Assembly: GCA_963978895.1 (NCBI GenBank)
Contig: OZ022238.1
Coordinates: 42,465,155-42,529,154, forward strand
Direction of reading: 5' to 3'
Source of the DNA: Erpobdella octoculata
Lineage: Eukaryota > Annelida > Clitellata > Hirudinida > Erpobdellidae
DNA: 64,000 bases
Each line of letters opens with the position of its first letter. The first letter of the stretch is position 1. Positions 47,681 to 58,600 of the stretch are shown here, piece by piece. The notes below the pieces were generated by a model, which searched no databases, was not told the origin of the DNA, and was given only the letters and a program-made list of their open reading frames with translations. The position numbers and the translations under genes are program-made.

Positions 47681-48471
47681 TAGTCCAGGAGAATTAAAAA
47701 AAAGCTGGCATAATTGGAAGCAAAGCAGTTAGATATTTTGTTTTGTAGGTATATGTGTTAGCAACAATTAGTTAAAAATCCACCCTTCCAACTCATCGTA
47801 TAAAAAAATTACAGACGATTTTCAAAATCGGCCTTAAAATCGGTAAAATAATTGAATATGCCAGCTCTTTTAATCCAATTAAATGAAAATAACTACAGTT
47901 TAAGCTTAATGCTTTATTGTTACTTATTGCATGATATACAAACATTAATAATTATCAATAAAAATAAAAAAAATACAAATAAACTGATTTATGGAGCCGT
48001 TTTTTCCTAAAATATACAATATATCAGCTCTTAAAATTCATTCAAATAAAAATAACTCAATCTATAGATGAAAACTACCTAATGCAAAATATACATAAGT
48101 TAAAATTTGTCTCGCAACATTATATACGATACAAATAAACTACTGTATTATGCCGTTTTTGACTAAATGTGCAAAAAAAACTGATTAATATGAAAATTGC
48201 TTGTTACATACTATTTAATATACACATATTAAAAAGCATACATATAAATCCATAAATAATTTCCAATTTCAACATACAATAAAAAAAAACAAACAGAAAA
48301 ACAACAAAAACACCTAAAAATAACAATTTCTTTATTTCCCGCCCTGTGTCCTTTGTCTGTGTGCCTATATCCCTTTTGTTTGGTTATATAAAGTTTGTAT
48401 GATAGGTCCAGTAGTACAATTTCTTTAAAATAATAAATAAAAATTTCAGTTAGACCACTGTAAATAAAGCC

Positions 48472-50753
48472 TCACGTTAAATTTGCATCCCGATCGGAGA
48501 CGCTCAGATCATCAATATCAGAAGTAGTCAAAAACTCCATTTTCAATATTGATTCCAAAAGCAAAGCAAACAAAGCTGACTCTACTAAAAAGTGGCCGCA
48601 TAGTGCTCTAGCCACTGCCTTCCCTGTCATCATGTGAGTTATGGCTATAGGTCCATAACAGCACTGCAGCGCTTCTGTCAAACCTGAGCCAGCCATGACA
48701 TGACCAATGCTGCCCAAATAATTCATCAAGACATGAAACCCACCTAGACGACATACTATGTTCAGTTTGGATGAATGCACAATATCAACAGCCTTTAACC
48801 ACAGCGGCTGGTCGAAAGTCACACAAGCCGTTGGAATGTTGAGCTTTTGAGCCTGGTTAACGTGGAAAAAATACAAGACATGTCATTAGGGTTCAAATCA
48901 ATAATCGGAAGCATCCTTATGTCTGATGATGATCTGAAATCTCTGTCAGGTTTACAAGCATGTTCCATAAAGCCGGACCAATTTGGCCTTTGCTGATCTT
49001 CATCTAAGCACAAGATACCAATTTTCCAGGCAAGTTCCAAGTTTAAAGAAGGAGGCAACACAGAAGGAAAATTTAAGTAAGAAATGGGCTTGAAAGACAT
49101 CACTGATAATGATGACTTGTCGGGGAATGTGTATCCCAATATAGGAATACCTCGGTTTTTCACAACACAACTGGATTTTAGGCGTGACAATCGAGGTACA
49201 GCTGATTCAGCATAGTGTCCTGACCCTAATCGATTACACGGAGTAGACATTGATATGATGCCCATACCGTGAAAGGTACCACTTCCATCTAAAGTGATAA
49301 TGTTGTGGTCAAGATTATCACCAGACCATTGCATAAAACATTGAGGAAAAGACTGAGGAGTATCAGGGGAGTCATTCTGAACCACTGATTGTTTAAAAAG
49401 TTTAACTTCATCATATGAAATTGAAAATCCCAACCGTGACAGCAAATCAAGCAGCCATCTAGATCCAAAGGCGTGATCTAAACTAACTCCAACGCCAAAC
49501 AAAATTGGAGAGATAAGAGATCTTTGTCTTGCCCCCTGCACAATAGAATGACATATGGAAACTTGTTTCATTTCATTACAAACAATATTTTCAATTAAGA
49601 TTTTCAACAAACTAGGAATCCACTTTTTGGCATTTTCAATATTTGAGAAAGCATCAGTTCCTGGATACGTTTCATTTGAGGACATTTCCCTTATTTGAGC
49701 TCTTATCAATTTTGCTGCTGCCACTATGATACGTTCACTCTCATCTTCTATGCTACTCTTTTTTTCAGCATACCATTGGTTAGTTATAATGTGAGATGCC
49801 ATGTTACAAAAGCAAATAACATTTTTCTGACCACAATATTTCGGCAAAAAATATGTGCTCAGCGTAGCGTTCTTCCAGCTTTCGTTTTATATGTTTTAAT
49901 GAATACACTTCACCATCTTCCGATAATTCTTGCATTTTAATTTGTATTTCAGCTATCGTATAAATTCCTTGATCTTCTTCTTATAATTCTTGCATTTTAA
50001 TTTGTATTTCAGCTATCGTATAAATTCCTTGATCTTCTTCTTATAACCAGTCACACAGTTTTTCAAAAGTAATTAACATGTCGTTATCTGGATGTCGACC
50101 TGGATGGTTTCGGCCAGCGGTATTATCTCCGACATGTGATGATCTACATTTTAGGAACACAGAAAGACACACTGTGGTAACGAGCTTCTTCAGCTGGTAA
50201 GTCATTGCATGAATTTAACCTACCAAGAACTTCTAAACTCCATGCATCATTTTTTTGTGGCAAGTTTCAATGATAGTTTCTCTGAATTTCAATGTCATCA
50301 CAGTACTTGATTCTTCTTTTAAATGTTTTCTACTTTCTCCAAAAACTATTTTTCCACACAAAAAACAATGTTGCTTCCAATTGAAAGTGTCGACAGACGA
50401 TCGTAATAATTTACACCTAAAATTCTCTTGATCAACACCAACACTTTCTGCATGCTGCTCATTCTTTCGTTGCAATTGATCAAAACTTCTTTTGTTAGTG
50501 TAGTCTCTCCGGCAATGATCATGAACATTAGCTACATTTGGTTTATTTAACTGTTAAATTTTAACAGATACTCTGTTAACTGTTCATCACCACGTAAAAC
50601 GCTGAATTGACATAACGTTTCAATACCTTTAACACCTAGTGTAACCATCTTGACTGTATCACAGACGTTGTCGGAACGGAATTCAGTTCGACAAATTAAA
50701 CATACCATTTCATTTAGTTCACCCATTTCGAAAAAGAACAATAAAAACTCCAA
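48472..50753 (-). pseudogene. Academ-type transposase of A2, frameshifted
   Basis: Minus-strand pieces in order: 50753-50547 (MVCLICRTEF, GVKGIETLCQFS), 50475-50233 (HCFLCGKIVFGE, FRETIIETCHKK), 49847-48819 (IPSLLKILIENIV, FGSRWLLDLLSRLGFSISYD, GDNLDHNIITLDGSGTFHGM, MLPIIDLNPNDMSCIF), 48876-48472 (CVTFDQPLWLKA, CRLGGFHVLMNYLGSIG, VMAGSGL, MMTGKAVARALCGHFL). Conserved acidic residues in DNLDHN, LDG and FDQP are candidate catalytic positions. Several frame changes (near 48855, 49850-50230, 50480-50545) inactivate it. It contains a 60 bp in-frame tandem duplication (about 49923-50042). Confidence 0.75.
49923..50042. repeat. 60 bp exact tandem duplication
   Basis: TAATTCTTGCATTTTAATTT through CTTGATCTTCTTCTT, twice, period 60 and essentially identical: a recent event or an assembly artefact. 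Confidence 0.9.
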
Positions 50754-51538
50754 AAAATAGATATTTTACAAAATCCTAACTTAGAAATTCGATGCTTGAC
50801 GGCAATTTACGAAAATACTAACTTATCGCTCACTACGGTAAATCTCTTTCAAAAAAGCGTGAAAAAACCAATTTCCGAAACGACGATTTCAACCGATTTT
50901 TGCAGGAAGATTCATAAACGTATTACAAACAAAATATCCGAAAATCAGCTTGCTTCAAATTTTGTCTAGGTACAACAAGGAAAATTTTTAATTCTCCTGG
51001 ACTATCCCGCCATAGCTTAAAATACAAAGACGCAAATACACAATGTTCGCTTACAAATATTCAAATTTCGACGTTGCTTCGAATAAACTACTTTTTTTAA
51101 CATTTATTTTTTAGTTTTTCTTTATTAAAAATTTGAAATTTCGTTTATTTAAAGAAGTTAACTTAGTTTAATAATTTCCAATTTTCTTACTTCTTGCAAA
51201 CCGTCCCGAGTTACCGGGCGGTGAGTTTTAAAATTTTAATGGAATTTTTATTTACAACTGATAGTTTGTTTTATAAATAAAATTTTATTATAAACTAATT
51301 TTATTTATTTTTTATTCATTTCATTCATACGATCATCGTACCTCACCACTCACAACTACGATGTAAATAGGGCTTGAAAGTAGTTGAAAGGGTACTACTT
51401 ACGTTTTCAAAGTCTCTCAAATTACGATAAATGTTTTTTTTTTAAATTAAAATTGGTATTAAATTTGTTTTTTTATGTTATTGTGACAAAATAAAAATAC
51501 GATTATTTTTCGGCACGGGCCGTCCATGGGAATAAAGT

Positions 51539-51899
51539 AATATTAATATTCATATAAATATTTCTTTTAAATAAACATCACCTTTGCCTTTTACTTAAAG
51601 TTTAAGTCTTAAACATGTTATTTTTGATTCTTATTTGTAAAGCATAAAATAATTCAAACACATAGCTTTGACAATGGCTTTGATTTTACACAATTTTGAT
51701 GAAAACTCTAGTTCGATTTGTCAAATCTCATTTCTTGAAACTGCAGACAAGTAAACAAGGATATAATAGCGGATGTAAGCAAAGGAGTGGATCATTTAAT
51801 TGAGTATAGCAGAAAACATAAGGTCAGTTTCTGAGGTCTTATCTGGAAGTGCTAGGTCGTATTAATTCATGCGATTGTCTGTGTGCTGAGGATGCATTT
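51539..51899. other. A1 internal sequence, no clear coding
   Basis: AT-rich; probably degraded transposase coding just before the nuclease region. Confidence 0.4.
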
Positions 51900-53120
51900 A
51901 TCATGTGAGCTGTCACCATAACTTCTTCAGAATTGTCAGTAGAGGGCATGAAATTGGAAACATTTGAAAAACTGTATTCATGGCTTGAGGTGCTTGATTC
52001 TGAGCTGCTAACACTGCAGAATATACTTGATATAAAGCCCAGTATTTTTGCACCAAACAATTATTCAGTATATACCGAGAAGTGGATGAAAAAGAAATTA
52101 ATCAAAAGATCACATAACTCTGCAAGAATGTTCAGTCTTCTTCACTACCAGAGTTTTAATTGCATGTCATAGACGTGGGTATTTGCTTCATGCTGTTCAC
52201 TGGGATGTTGGAACTTTGTATGGCGAAGTAGCACAACAATATGTGAGATATGTAAGCAAACATTGCAGTAGTTTAGCAGTAATAGTTTTTGATGGTTATG
52301 AGAATGAACCAAGCATTAAGGATCAAGAAATTTGGCTCCAGATGTTGTTGAAGGCACAAAAAATGCATTGAAAGATCAAAATTCATTTTTGTCAAACATG
52401 AAGAATAAGTGTGGATTTGTGTCATTCCTAATTACTTGCCTACAAGAAGCTGGTCACAATGTTTACCTAGCTTTGGATGTTGCTGACTCTTTAATACTTT
52501 AAGGCTTATAAACATGCACAAGCTGGAAAAGTTGCCAGTGTCATAGGAAACTATACTGATATTTTGGTGATGCTTGTGTGTCATGCTGACTCTTTAATAC
52601 TTTAAGGCTTTTAAACATGCACAAGCTGGAAAAGTAGCCAGTGTCATAGGAAACTATACTGATATTTTGGTGATGCTTGTGTGTCATGGAAAGATAAGTT
52701 TTTTTTAAATATCCAACTTAAGTGGAATTCAACACCTGATAGATATCTTAAGTCTTTGACATCTACCCATGAAGAGGTGATGCTCACAGGGTGTAAGTTG
52801 CTGGTGCTTCTGTATGGAGGTAGTTTGAAGGATCGATTAAATCAGCTTTGCTACTCTACATATATGCACATCTCTGCAACGACTACTCATCACCCACATC
52901 CTGAAAGATTGCCTCCAACAGAATATGCAGCTCGATATCATTCCTATAGAGTCCACATACAAGTTCTGCAGTGGAAAATGTTGTCAAGAACAGCTGTTGA
53001 TCCGCAAGAATGTAACAAAAGCTCGTGAAAATCGCTGTGGTTCTTCTCTCAAATTGAGTGTGGGTAATGATGCTATAGTAAGTGTTGATGAAGTACAAGA
53101 GCCAAGTAGATGTTTATGAT
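51900..53120 (+). pseudogene. XPG/PIN-like nuclease region of an Academ-type protein, decayed
   Basis: Segments in three frames: FAPNNYSVYTEKWMKK (about 52049-52096), LHAVHWDVGTLYGEVAQQYV with SSLAVIVFDGYENEPSIKDQ (52186-52330), QEAGHNVYLALDVADSLI (about 52446-52497), GKVASVIGNYTDILVMLV (about 52527-52580, repeated at about 52629-52682), EEVMLTGCKLLVLLYGG (52770-52820), and LPPTEYAARYHSYRVHIQVL (about 52912-52970). The VFDGYE, DVADSL and GNYTDIL acidic motifs and their order match the nuclease part of large Academ-type proteins. Stops at about 52168, 52369 and 52499 and frame changes make it non-functional. It may belong to A1 or be the remnant of another copy. Confidence 0.6.
52483..52688 (+). 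repeat. Roughly 102 bp tandem duplication in the nuclease region
   Basis: GCTGACTCTTTAATACTTTA through TGCTTGTGTGTCATG occurs twice in tandem with about two differences. Confidence 0.9.
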
Positions 53121-53431
53121 GATGATTTCTTAGAGTTTTCTTATACCCTGGGAAGTGGAAGAAGAGGTTGTTACAAGTGTATAAGTTGTTTTTCATACTT
53201 TTGTATACAGATTTTGTATGTATGTTTTCCTAAATGAACAAATTAATTAAAACTCACATCGAGTAGCATTCTTATAACAGTGATAAATGAATATTATTTA
53301 TAAAAAAAAAATTATAAAAAAATTTTTTTTTTTTAATTTTTCCAATTTTTTTCCATTTTTTTCAATTTTTTATATATTGTTATAACATTTGTATGTATGT
53401 TTTCCAGAAAGAATAAACCCATTCAAACTCA

Positions 53432-53971
53432 TGTATCAAGTGAAACTGTTATAACATTGCTACCCGAATAATAGGAAAATATGGCATTTTTCACGGCCCG
53501 TAAAAAAATAACCGTTGAGTGCCATCGAGTGCCATTCTCAGAATATGTTCTCCATATATATATGTCTCAAAATCAACAATAAAAGCATTGTATCAATTAA
53601 ATTTTATCAATTGTATCAAGTGAAACTGTTATAACATTGCTACCCGAATAATAGGAAAATATGGCATTTTTCATGGCCCCGTAAAAAATAACCATTGAGT
53701 GCCATCGAGTGCCATTCTCAGAATATGTTCTCCATATGTATATGTCTTAAAATCAACAACAAAACCATTGTATCAATTTAATTTTATCAATTGTATCAAG
53801 TGAAACTGTTATAACATTGCTACCCGAATAATAGGAAAATATGGCATTTTTCATGGCCCCGTAAAAAAATAACCGTTGAGTGCCATCGAGTGCCATTCTC
53901 AGAATATGTTCTCCATATATATATGTCTCAAAATCAACAATAAAACCATTGTATCAATTTAATTCCGGGTT
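53432..53971 (+). repeat. 180 bp tandem repeat, three copies, at the right end of A1
   Basis: Copies begin TGTATCAAGTGAAACTGTTA at 53432, 53612 and 53792 (period exactly 180), differing by a few bases. They contain GAGTGCCATCGAGTGCCATT. Subterminal tandem repeats are common in DNA transposons. Confidence 0.92.
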
Positions 53972-53993
53972 GACCTTTCTGTCAGCCGGTCTA

Positions 53994-54735
53994 TATTACA
54001 ATAGGACAAGTAAGGGTAAACGAGAGCGTAATAAAACATCATAGAAATATTTTTATCCACAAATCGACTCACGCGAGATAGAATTCCACAATTTTTTGCA
54101 ACTTTAGAGGTGACGTAACTAATATGGTTAATCAGTGAGAGGTGCTCATCAAGCAACATTCCAAGAAATTTACACGAGGAAACTCGCGCAATAGGTTTAT
54201 CGTCAATAAGAAGTTGATAATCAGAACAAATTAATTTATTTCTATCGTGGAATAGAATATAGTTGGTTTTACTTATATTTAAAGAAAGTTTATTAGCACA
54301 AATCCATTTATAAACGTAAAGTAGTTCATGATTAGTAACATCATATAAATCTTTTAGGTTTTCACCAGAAGCAAAAAGGTTGGTATCATCGGCGAACAAG
54401 ACAAATTCGAGACGACGCGAAACAGTGCACAAATCATTAATGTAGACAAGAAATAAGAGAGGGCCTAGCACCGACCCCTGAGGCACGCCACAAGTTACCC
54501 GCCGCGTTGATGAAGTAACTTCGTTGTAGTAGACCTGTTGAGTTCTACCGCTCAAATAATCTCCAAACCACATTAATGGAATCCCTTGGACCCCATAGTG
54601 TTCAAGTTTTTCTTAGCAAGACTTTGTGATTCACTGTATCAAAAGCCTTATTGGCCAGATCCAGAAACACGCCGATGAAGAATCGCGTGTCTAAGTCTGG
54701 AAAAGTTTCTGCAACCAGTGTTACATTAAGACCCT
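53994..54735 (-). pseudogene. LINE reverse transcriptase (upstream half of the split copy)
   Basis: Minus-strand frame with RT motifs: GVFLDLANKAFDTVNHKVLL (about 54690-54632), VPQGSVLGPLLFLVYINDL (about 54485-54425), FADDTNLFA (active-site pair, about 54395-54368) and LSLNISKTNYILF. A one-base shift near 54605 (A-run) separates the FDTVNH part from the rest. It is cut at 53994-53996 by A1; its continuation is 37759-37329. 5' truncated at about 54735, the usual LINE state. Jockey/CR1-like by motif style. Confidence 0.88.
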
Positions 54736-55298
54736 TAGACTTTTAAGGTGGTTTGAAAATTTTGGGTGTATGATTGCGAGCGCTGATGTTTCGGTGTTTG
54801 TAGCAAGCAGCGGCGTACCCAGGGTGCCCCCTTAAGACGTTTTGACAAAAAATTTAGGATGTAATATTTTACTTACTTAGCTTTATCTTTACTAAATTCA
54901 TCTCTCTACCATCAATAGTTCTGATATTTGGTAGATATTTCAGAATTTCGGAATTTTTTTAAACTACTTCAATGCAAAATATTACTATTATGTTTCAAAT
55001 TTATCAATTATTATTCTGCTCAGTGCTCATTTTTTTCTCATGTCCATATTCACCAACAAAGCAGCTTCCTTTTTCAGAAAGCAAAAACTGGCGATAATAA
55101 CGACCGTGGAAATTTGTTGTTAATATTTCGTACAACTGTTATAATCTGTCCCCCTGAGACGCCACAATCAGACAAATTCATATAGCGCCCTCTACTAAAG
55201 CTCAAAGGTAGTCTGCCACAAATCACAGCAGATCGAACCTCCTGGCCTTTTGCATGCTTCCCATCAATTTTAATAGAGGCTCTTTCAAAATTGAGGAG

Positions 55299-55301
<3 letters not shown>
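54736..55301. other. Intergenic, no recognisable gene
   Basis: Contains AGCAGCGGCGTACCCAGGGT (54809-54828), which looks like a degenerate transposon end, but I could not find a partner. Confidence 0.4.

Positions 55302-55369
<68 letters not shown>
55302..55369. repeat. (TA)n microsatellite
   Basis: About 68 bp of pure TA. Confidence 0.97.
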
Positions 55370-55370
<1 letters not shown>

Positions 55371-55687
55371 CAAGCAAATTAATTATTGTAATGTCCTTCG
55401 GTTTAAACACAGAAACGACACGAACCACAAATGTGAATCCAATCCCATTTTCATCGAACTATCATAAAAACAAACATTATAATGTATGAAACATTAGTCA
55501 GTCATCTTAATTTCGTTGATAAAATCTTATCTGAAGTTAAATAAAAAAAAATGAAATGATAACCAGCTATTAACTAAGTAATCATATTTTAAGATTAAAG
55601 ACACTTCAAAGGAATATGTTACAAAAGCTTTAAAAAAATCTAAACACACAAACAAATGAACCATTTAAACAATAAAACACAAGGCAG
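55370..55687 (-). other. Downstream flank / 3' UTR of separase
   Basis: AT-rich, follows the separase stop on the minus strand. No clear AATAAA signal seen. Confidence 0.5.
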
Positions 55688-58600
55688 TTAGTTTCCTGGT
55701 AGATGAATCGGTCGATCTGGCACGGACGAAGCATTGCTTAAGGAAATAGGAAACCCGTAAACAACCAGAGCGGCGCCGTTAAGATACCGGAAAGTACACG
55801 CTTCTCGACTCTCTATGGCATTTGTAACAAAGTTTACATTCGAACTGAGATCCGATTGAGGAATAGATTCATCATCGTACGAATGCAACCAATTCTTCAA
55901 GACCGCACTCGTATACCTGTTGATATCTCTGTCTGTAACGTCCCACAGGTTTGCCAAGATGCAAGGTCTGAAGAGGATCAAAAGAACAATTTTTTTTATT
56001 ATAGACACATGAAGAAATCGTGCCCATGAAATATAAAATAAATGAAACTAACGATCCAGCAAGAAAGTAGTGAAAAATCATTCCATGAGGTTCGAATTGA
56101 CCTTCGACGGTTAACTTCCCACTACTGCAGCCCATAAGAATCACTGCCGATCTGCAATGCAGCATCTGTAAACTTCCTCCCGACAAATACTGTCCACCAC
56201 TTCCGTGTCCAACGTATCTAGGGATAAAAAAATTATTACTAGTGTTTAGATTTATTTTCATTTCATTTCTTATAAATTAAAATACTTTCATTCAAGTAAA
56301 AAAAACTGTTTTTAAATGGAAAAAAAAATTCCAACATAAAAAGGTCTTTATTCCTCAAATGGGAAGACAATTCTTCCGACGTTGGAGGCTTTCCAATAAC
56401 TCCCTCCCATTTCAGCTCCTTCCTGATACAAAAAAAATTTTTTTCGTAAACAAAATTGCATGAGCTTCAATGCAACGGAATACGACGTTCAATCTACTAA
56501 ACTCACTTTTCGAACCAAACCTGAAACGTCGTCTGCGTGTGGCTCAGATCGTTGTCCGGATTGACGACGTAAAACACACTGTCCCTGTCGACCCCGGACC
56601 TCAGTACGGAGTTGTTATCCTTCCAGAGGAAGCAGTTTACCTGCCCCATCATGCAATGCAGCGAAAGCTGTCTTGTAAACGACTGCGTTTTCAAACCGGG
56701 CATATTTTCCAGCGGAAGATGTTGAATGTCCTTAAACGATAAAACACAATTATTATGCAACTAATATAATAACTAGTTTCTTAATACAGCTACAAAAACA
56801 CGAGAATTCCTTATAAACAAAAGACAAATAAATAACAAATGTTTATGAAATCCACCTTGTCGAGGATTAGAATAACCGGACCTCTGGAAGCTATGGAGAG
56901 ATTCATTTTATTGGAAATCGATTTGACAAGTGGAATGAATTGTCTGAGAGCGCCGTGATCAGCCAGAGGTTGATCGATCATACAGGCAAGCGCTTGAAGA
57001 ATGTGACGATTTTCCAACAGGTGAGAACCACTAAGAAGTACCTGGATTGTTGGTTTAAAACAGATGATCCAACTATTAATTATTTAAAGTACCTGGATTG
57101 TTGGTTTAAACAAGATGATCCAACTATTAATTATTTATTGTCAGACAGTAAATCATAGTTGTTAATAGGATTAAGTGAATACAAATTAATTTTTTATACA
57201 AAATACAAAAAAAGTTTTTCAAAAGATTTAACTCCTAGTGGCTCCATATAACAGTTAACAATTAAAGAAAATAATAAACAGCTGATCATTATCACAGCTC
57301 CAATGTCAAGCCGATAATAAATGAAGAGAAATGGAATGAAGTTGCACACACACCTCTACCATTCTTCTCTGCTTAGGACTGACCAACGGACAGCTTCTCA
57401 AGAAAGTATTCACTCCATCCTCTAATACGGCTTCATCATTTTCATTCAACAGTTTCCCCATCAAACTGCCAACCCAACCCGAAAACCATTCTTTTTCCAG
57501 ATTATCCAGCAGTGACTGCGATAAATTTGAATAATTAAAAACATTTGTTTATTTAATTATTAAATAAATTAATAAATACAAACATTTGTTTATTTAATTA
57601 TTAAATAAATAAATACAAACAAGTGAACCATAAAAAATTTCGTTTTTCACAAATCCTTCATATTTTTTAATTAGGCAGCTTATATATTTTGCAAATCATT
57701 TGTTGATGATAGTAAGTCTATAAAATAGAAAAACATTGACCACAGTTTTCTAAATACTTGAAATGTGAAGTATGTGAAGATTGAAAAAATGAAAAACTTT
57801 TGAACCAATATGGAAAAACAAAGATTTTATTATAAATTTTTAAAATGAAAAATTAAATATTGATTTCTTTGAATAAACTTAAAATTTATGGTTTTATTTG
57901 TTTGACAAAAATTTGTAAATTTTAATTAATTTTATTTTTAATATTTTATTTAAATTTTGTCCAATCGATCTGAAAATTTAATAGAATGCATCTCATCGAC
58001 AAAAATTCAATACACCAAATTTCAGCTCGATTGGATGACGACAAGTATGTTTTTTAAGCATCACAAGATGCCAATTTATTCCATCAAGCAATCAAACACA
58101 GTGAAGTTAATATAGTGGATTTAACAATTATAAAACAAATACAGATGGATACAAATATTTAATAAAATAAAATAAAATAAAATAAAATAAAAAAATAAAT
58201 TATTAGATTATTATAAGCTCATAAGAAAAAGCTTATACACACAACATGAAACCATCAACTATTCATACGACTACCATAAACTACTCAAACGACTACCATC
58301 AACTATTCATACGACTACCATCAACTACTCAAACGACTACCATCAACTACTCAAACGACTACCTCAATATCATCGTCCAGCTTCTTCCTCCTCGTCCACC
58401 AATCTTCCCTTTCCGTCACCTTAAAGGTATTCCTATTCTCTTTCATCAACCACGTCCATTTATTCAACAACCCTTTTCTCTGAAAAGATTTTGTTTAGAA
58501 GTTCGTTCATAAAAAGAAATAAAATACTTACAATTTAAACACCTGACACAACCAGTAAAAAATGTCAACCTCAACTGCAGTCATGTGTGGCAGGGGCAGA

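Larger units (their letters stand above)
47681..51004 (-). mobile_element. Academ-type DNA transposon A2
   Basis: 3324 bp, termini TAGTCCAGGAGAATT and exact inverse (about 20 bp perfect). Like A1 it starts TAG.CC and has a 3 bp TSD. It carries the same transposase family as A1 on the minus strand. No nuclease region is seen. 47720-48470 is AT-rich non-coding. Confidence 0.85.
47018..51013 (-). pseudogene. ISXO2-like transposase, split after its third codon and 3'-truncated
   Basis: ATG at 51013-51011 and two more codons lie right of the inserted Academ element; the rest of the frame is 47677-47018. Deleting the insert and one TCC restores the start. It has a zinc ribbon (CITCGRAC...WKCGGCGSRKSVR), a helix-turn-helix-like stretch, the first catalytic Asp (VVEIDESKYF) and WVFGGIERGSG. 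It then ends in KNDNEQKAREATV without the second Asp and Glu, so the last third is deleted. Similar in type to the Merlin protein nearby but clearly diverged. Confidence 0.8.
46755..51532 (-). mobile_element. ISXO2-domain DNA transposon (second IS1595-like element)
   Basis: Termini TTCCCATGGACGGCCCGTG (46755-46773) and the inverse at 51514-51532; flanking 6 bp repeat TAAAGT (46749-46754 and 51533-51538). It carries a 3'-truncated ISXO2 transposase on the minus strand. It is split by an Academ-type element (47681-51004). The 6 bp duplication differs from the 8-9 bp of the neighbouring Merlin. 51015-51513 is AT-rich with no gene. Confidence 0.8.
37760..53993 (+). mobile_element. Large Academ-type DNA transposon A1, host of several nested elements
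   Basis: Termini TAGACCGGCTGA match inverted (37760-37771; 53982-53993). A second matched block, ACCCGGAATTAAAT, lies about 35 bp in on each side. The TSD is TAT, 3 bp. It carries a DDE-type transposase (38815-43189) and an XPG/PIN-like nuclease region (about 51900-53120), the combination known for the Academ superfamily, which makes 3-4 bp TSDs. It contains G-rich units, a Merlin element and an ISXO2-domain element with another Academ-type element inside. The superfamily assignment is inference; the boundaries are directly supported by the split LINE. Confidence 0.8.

Noticed and set aside
47681..51004. TA as the TSD of A2 (Tc1/mariner style)
   Set aside because: The reconstructed ISXO2 frame would contain a stop right after the third codon. 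TCC restores the frame, and the protein is not a Tc1/mariner transposase.
44868..51013. IS1595/ISXO2 transposases as bacterial contamination
   Set aside because: The first has spliceosomal introns with consistent phase and an eukaryotic Merlin TSD. The second is nested in the same host DNA.
54928..55185. 85-codon frame between the LINE and separase
   Set aside because: No recognisable domain or splice partner, AT-rich composition; likely chance.
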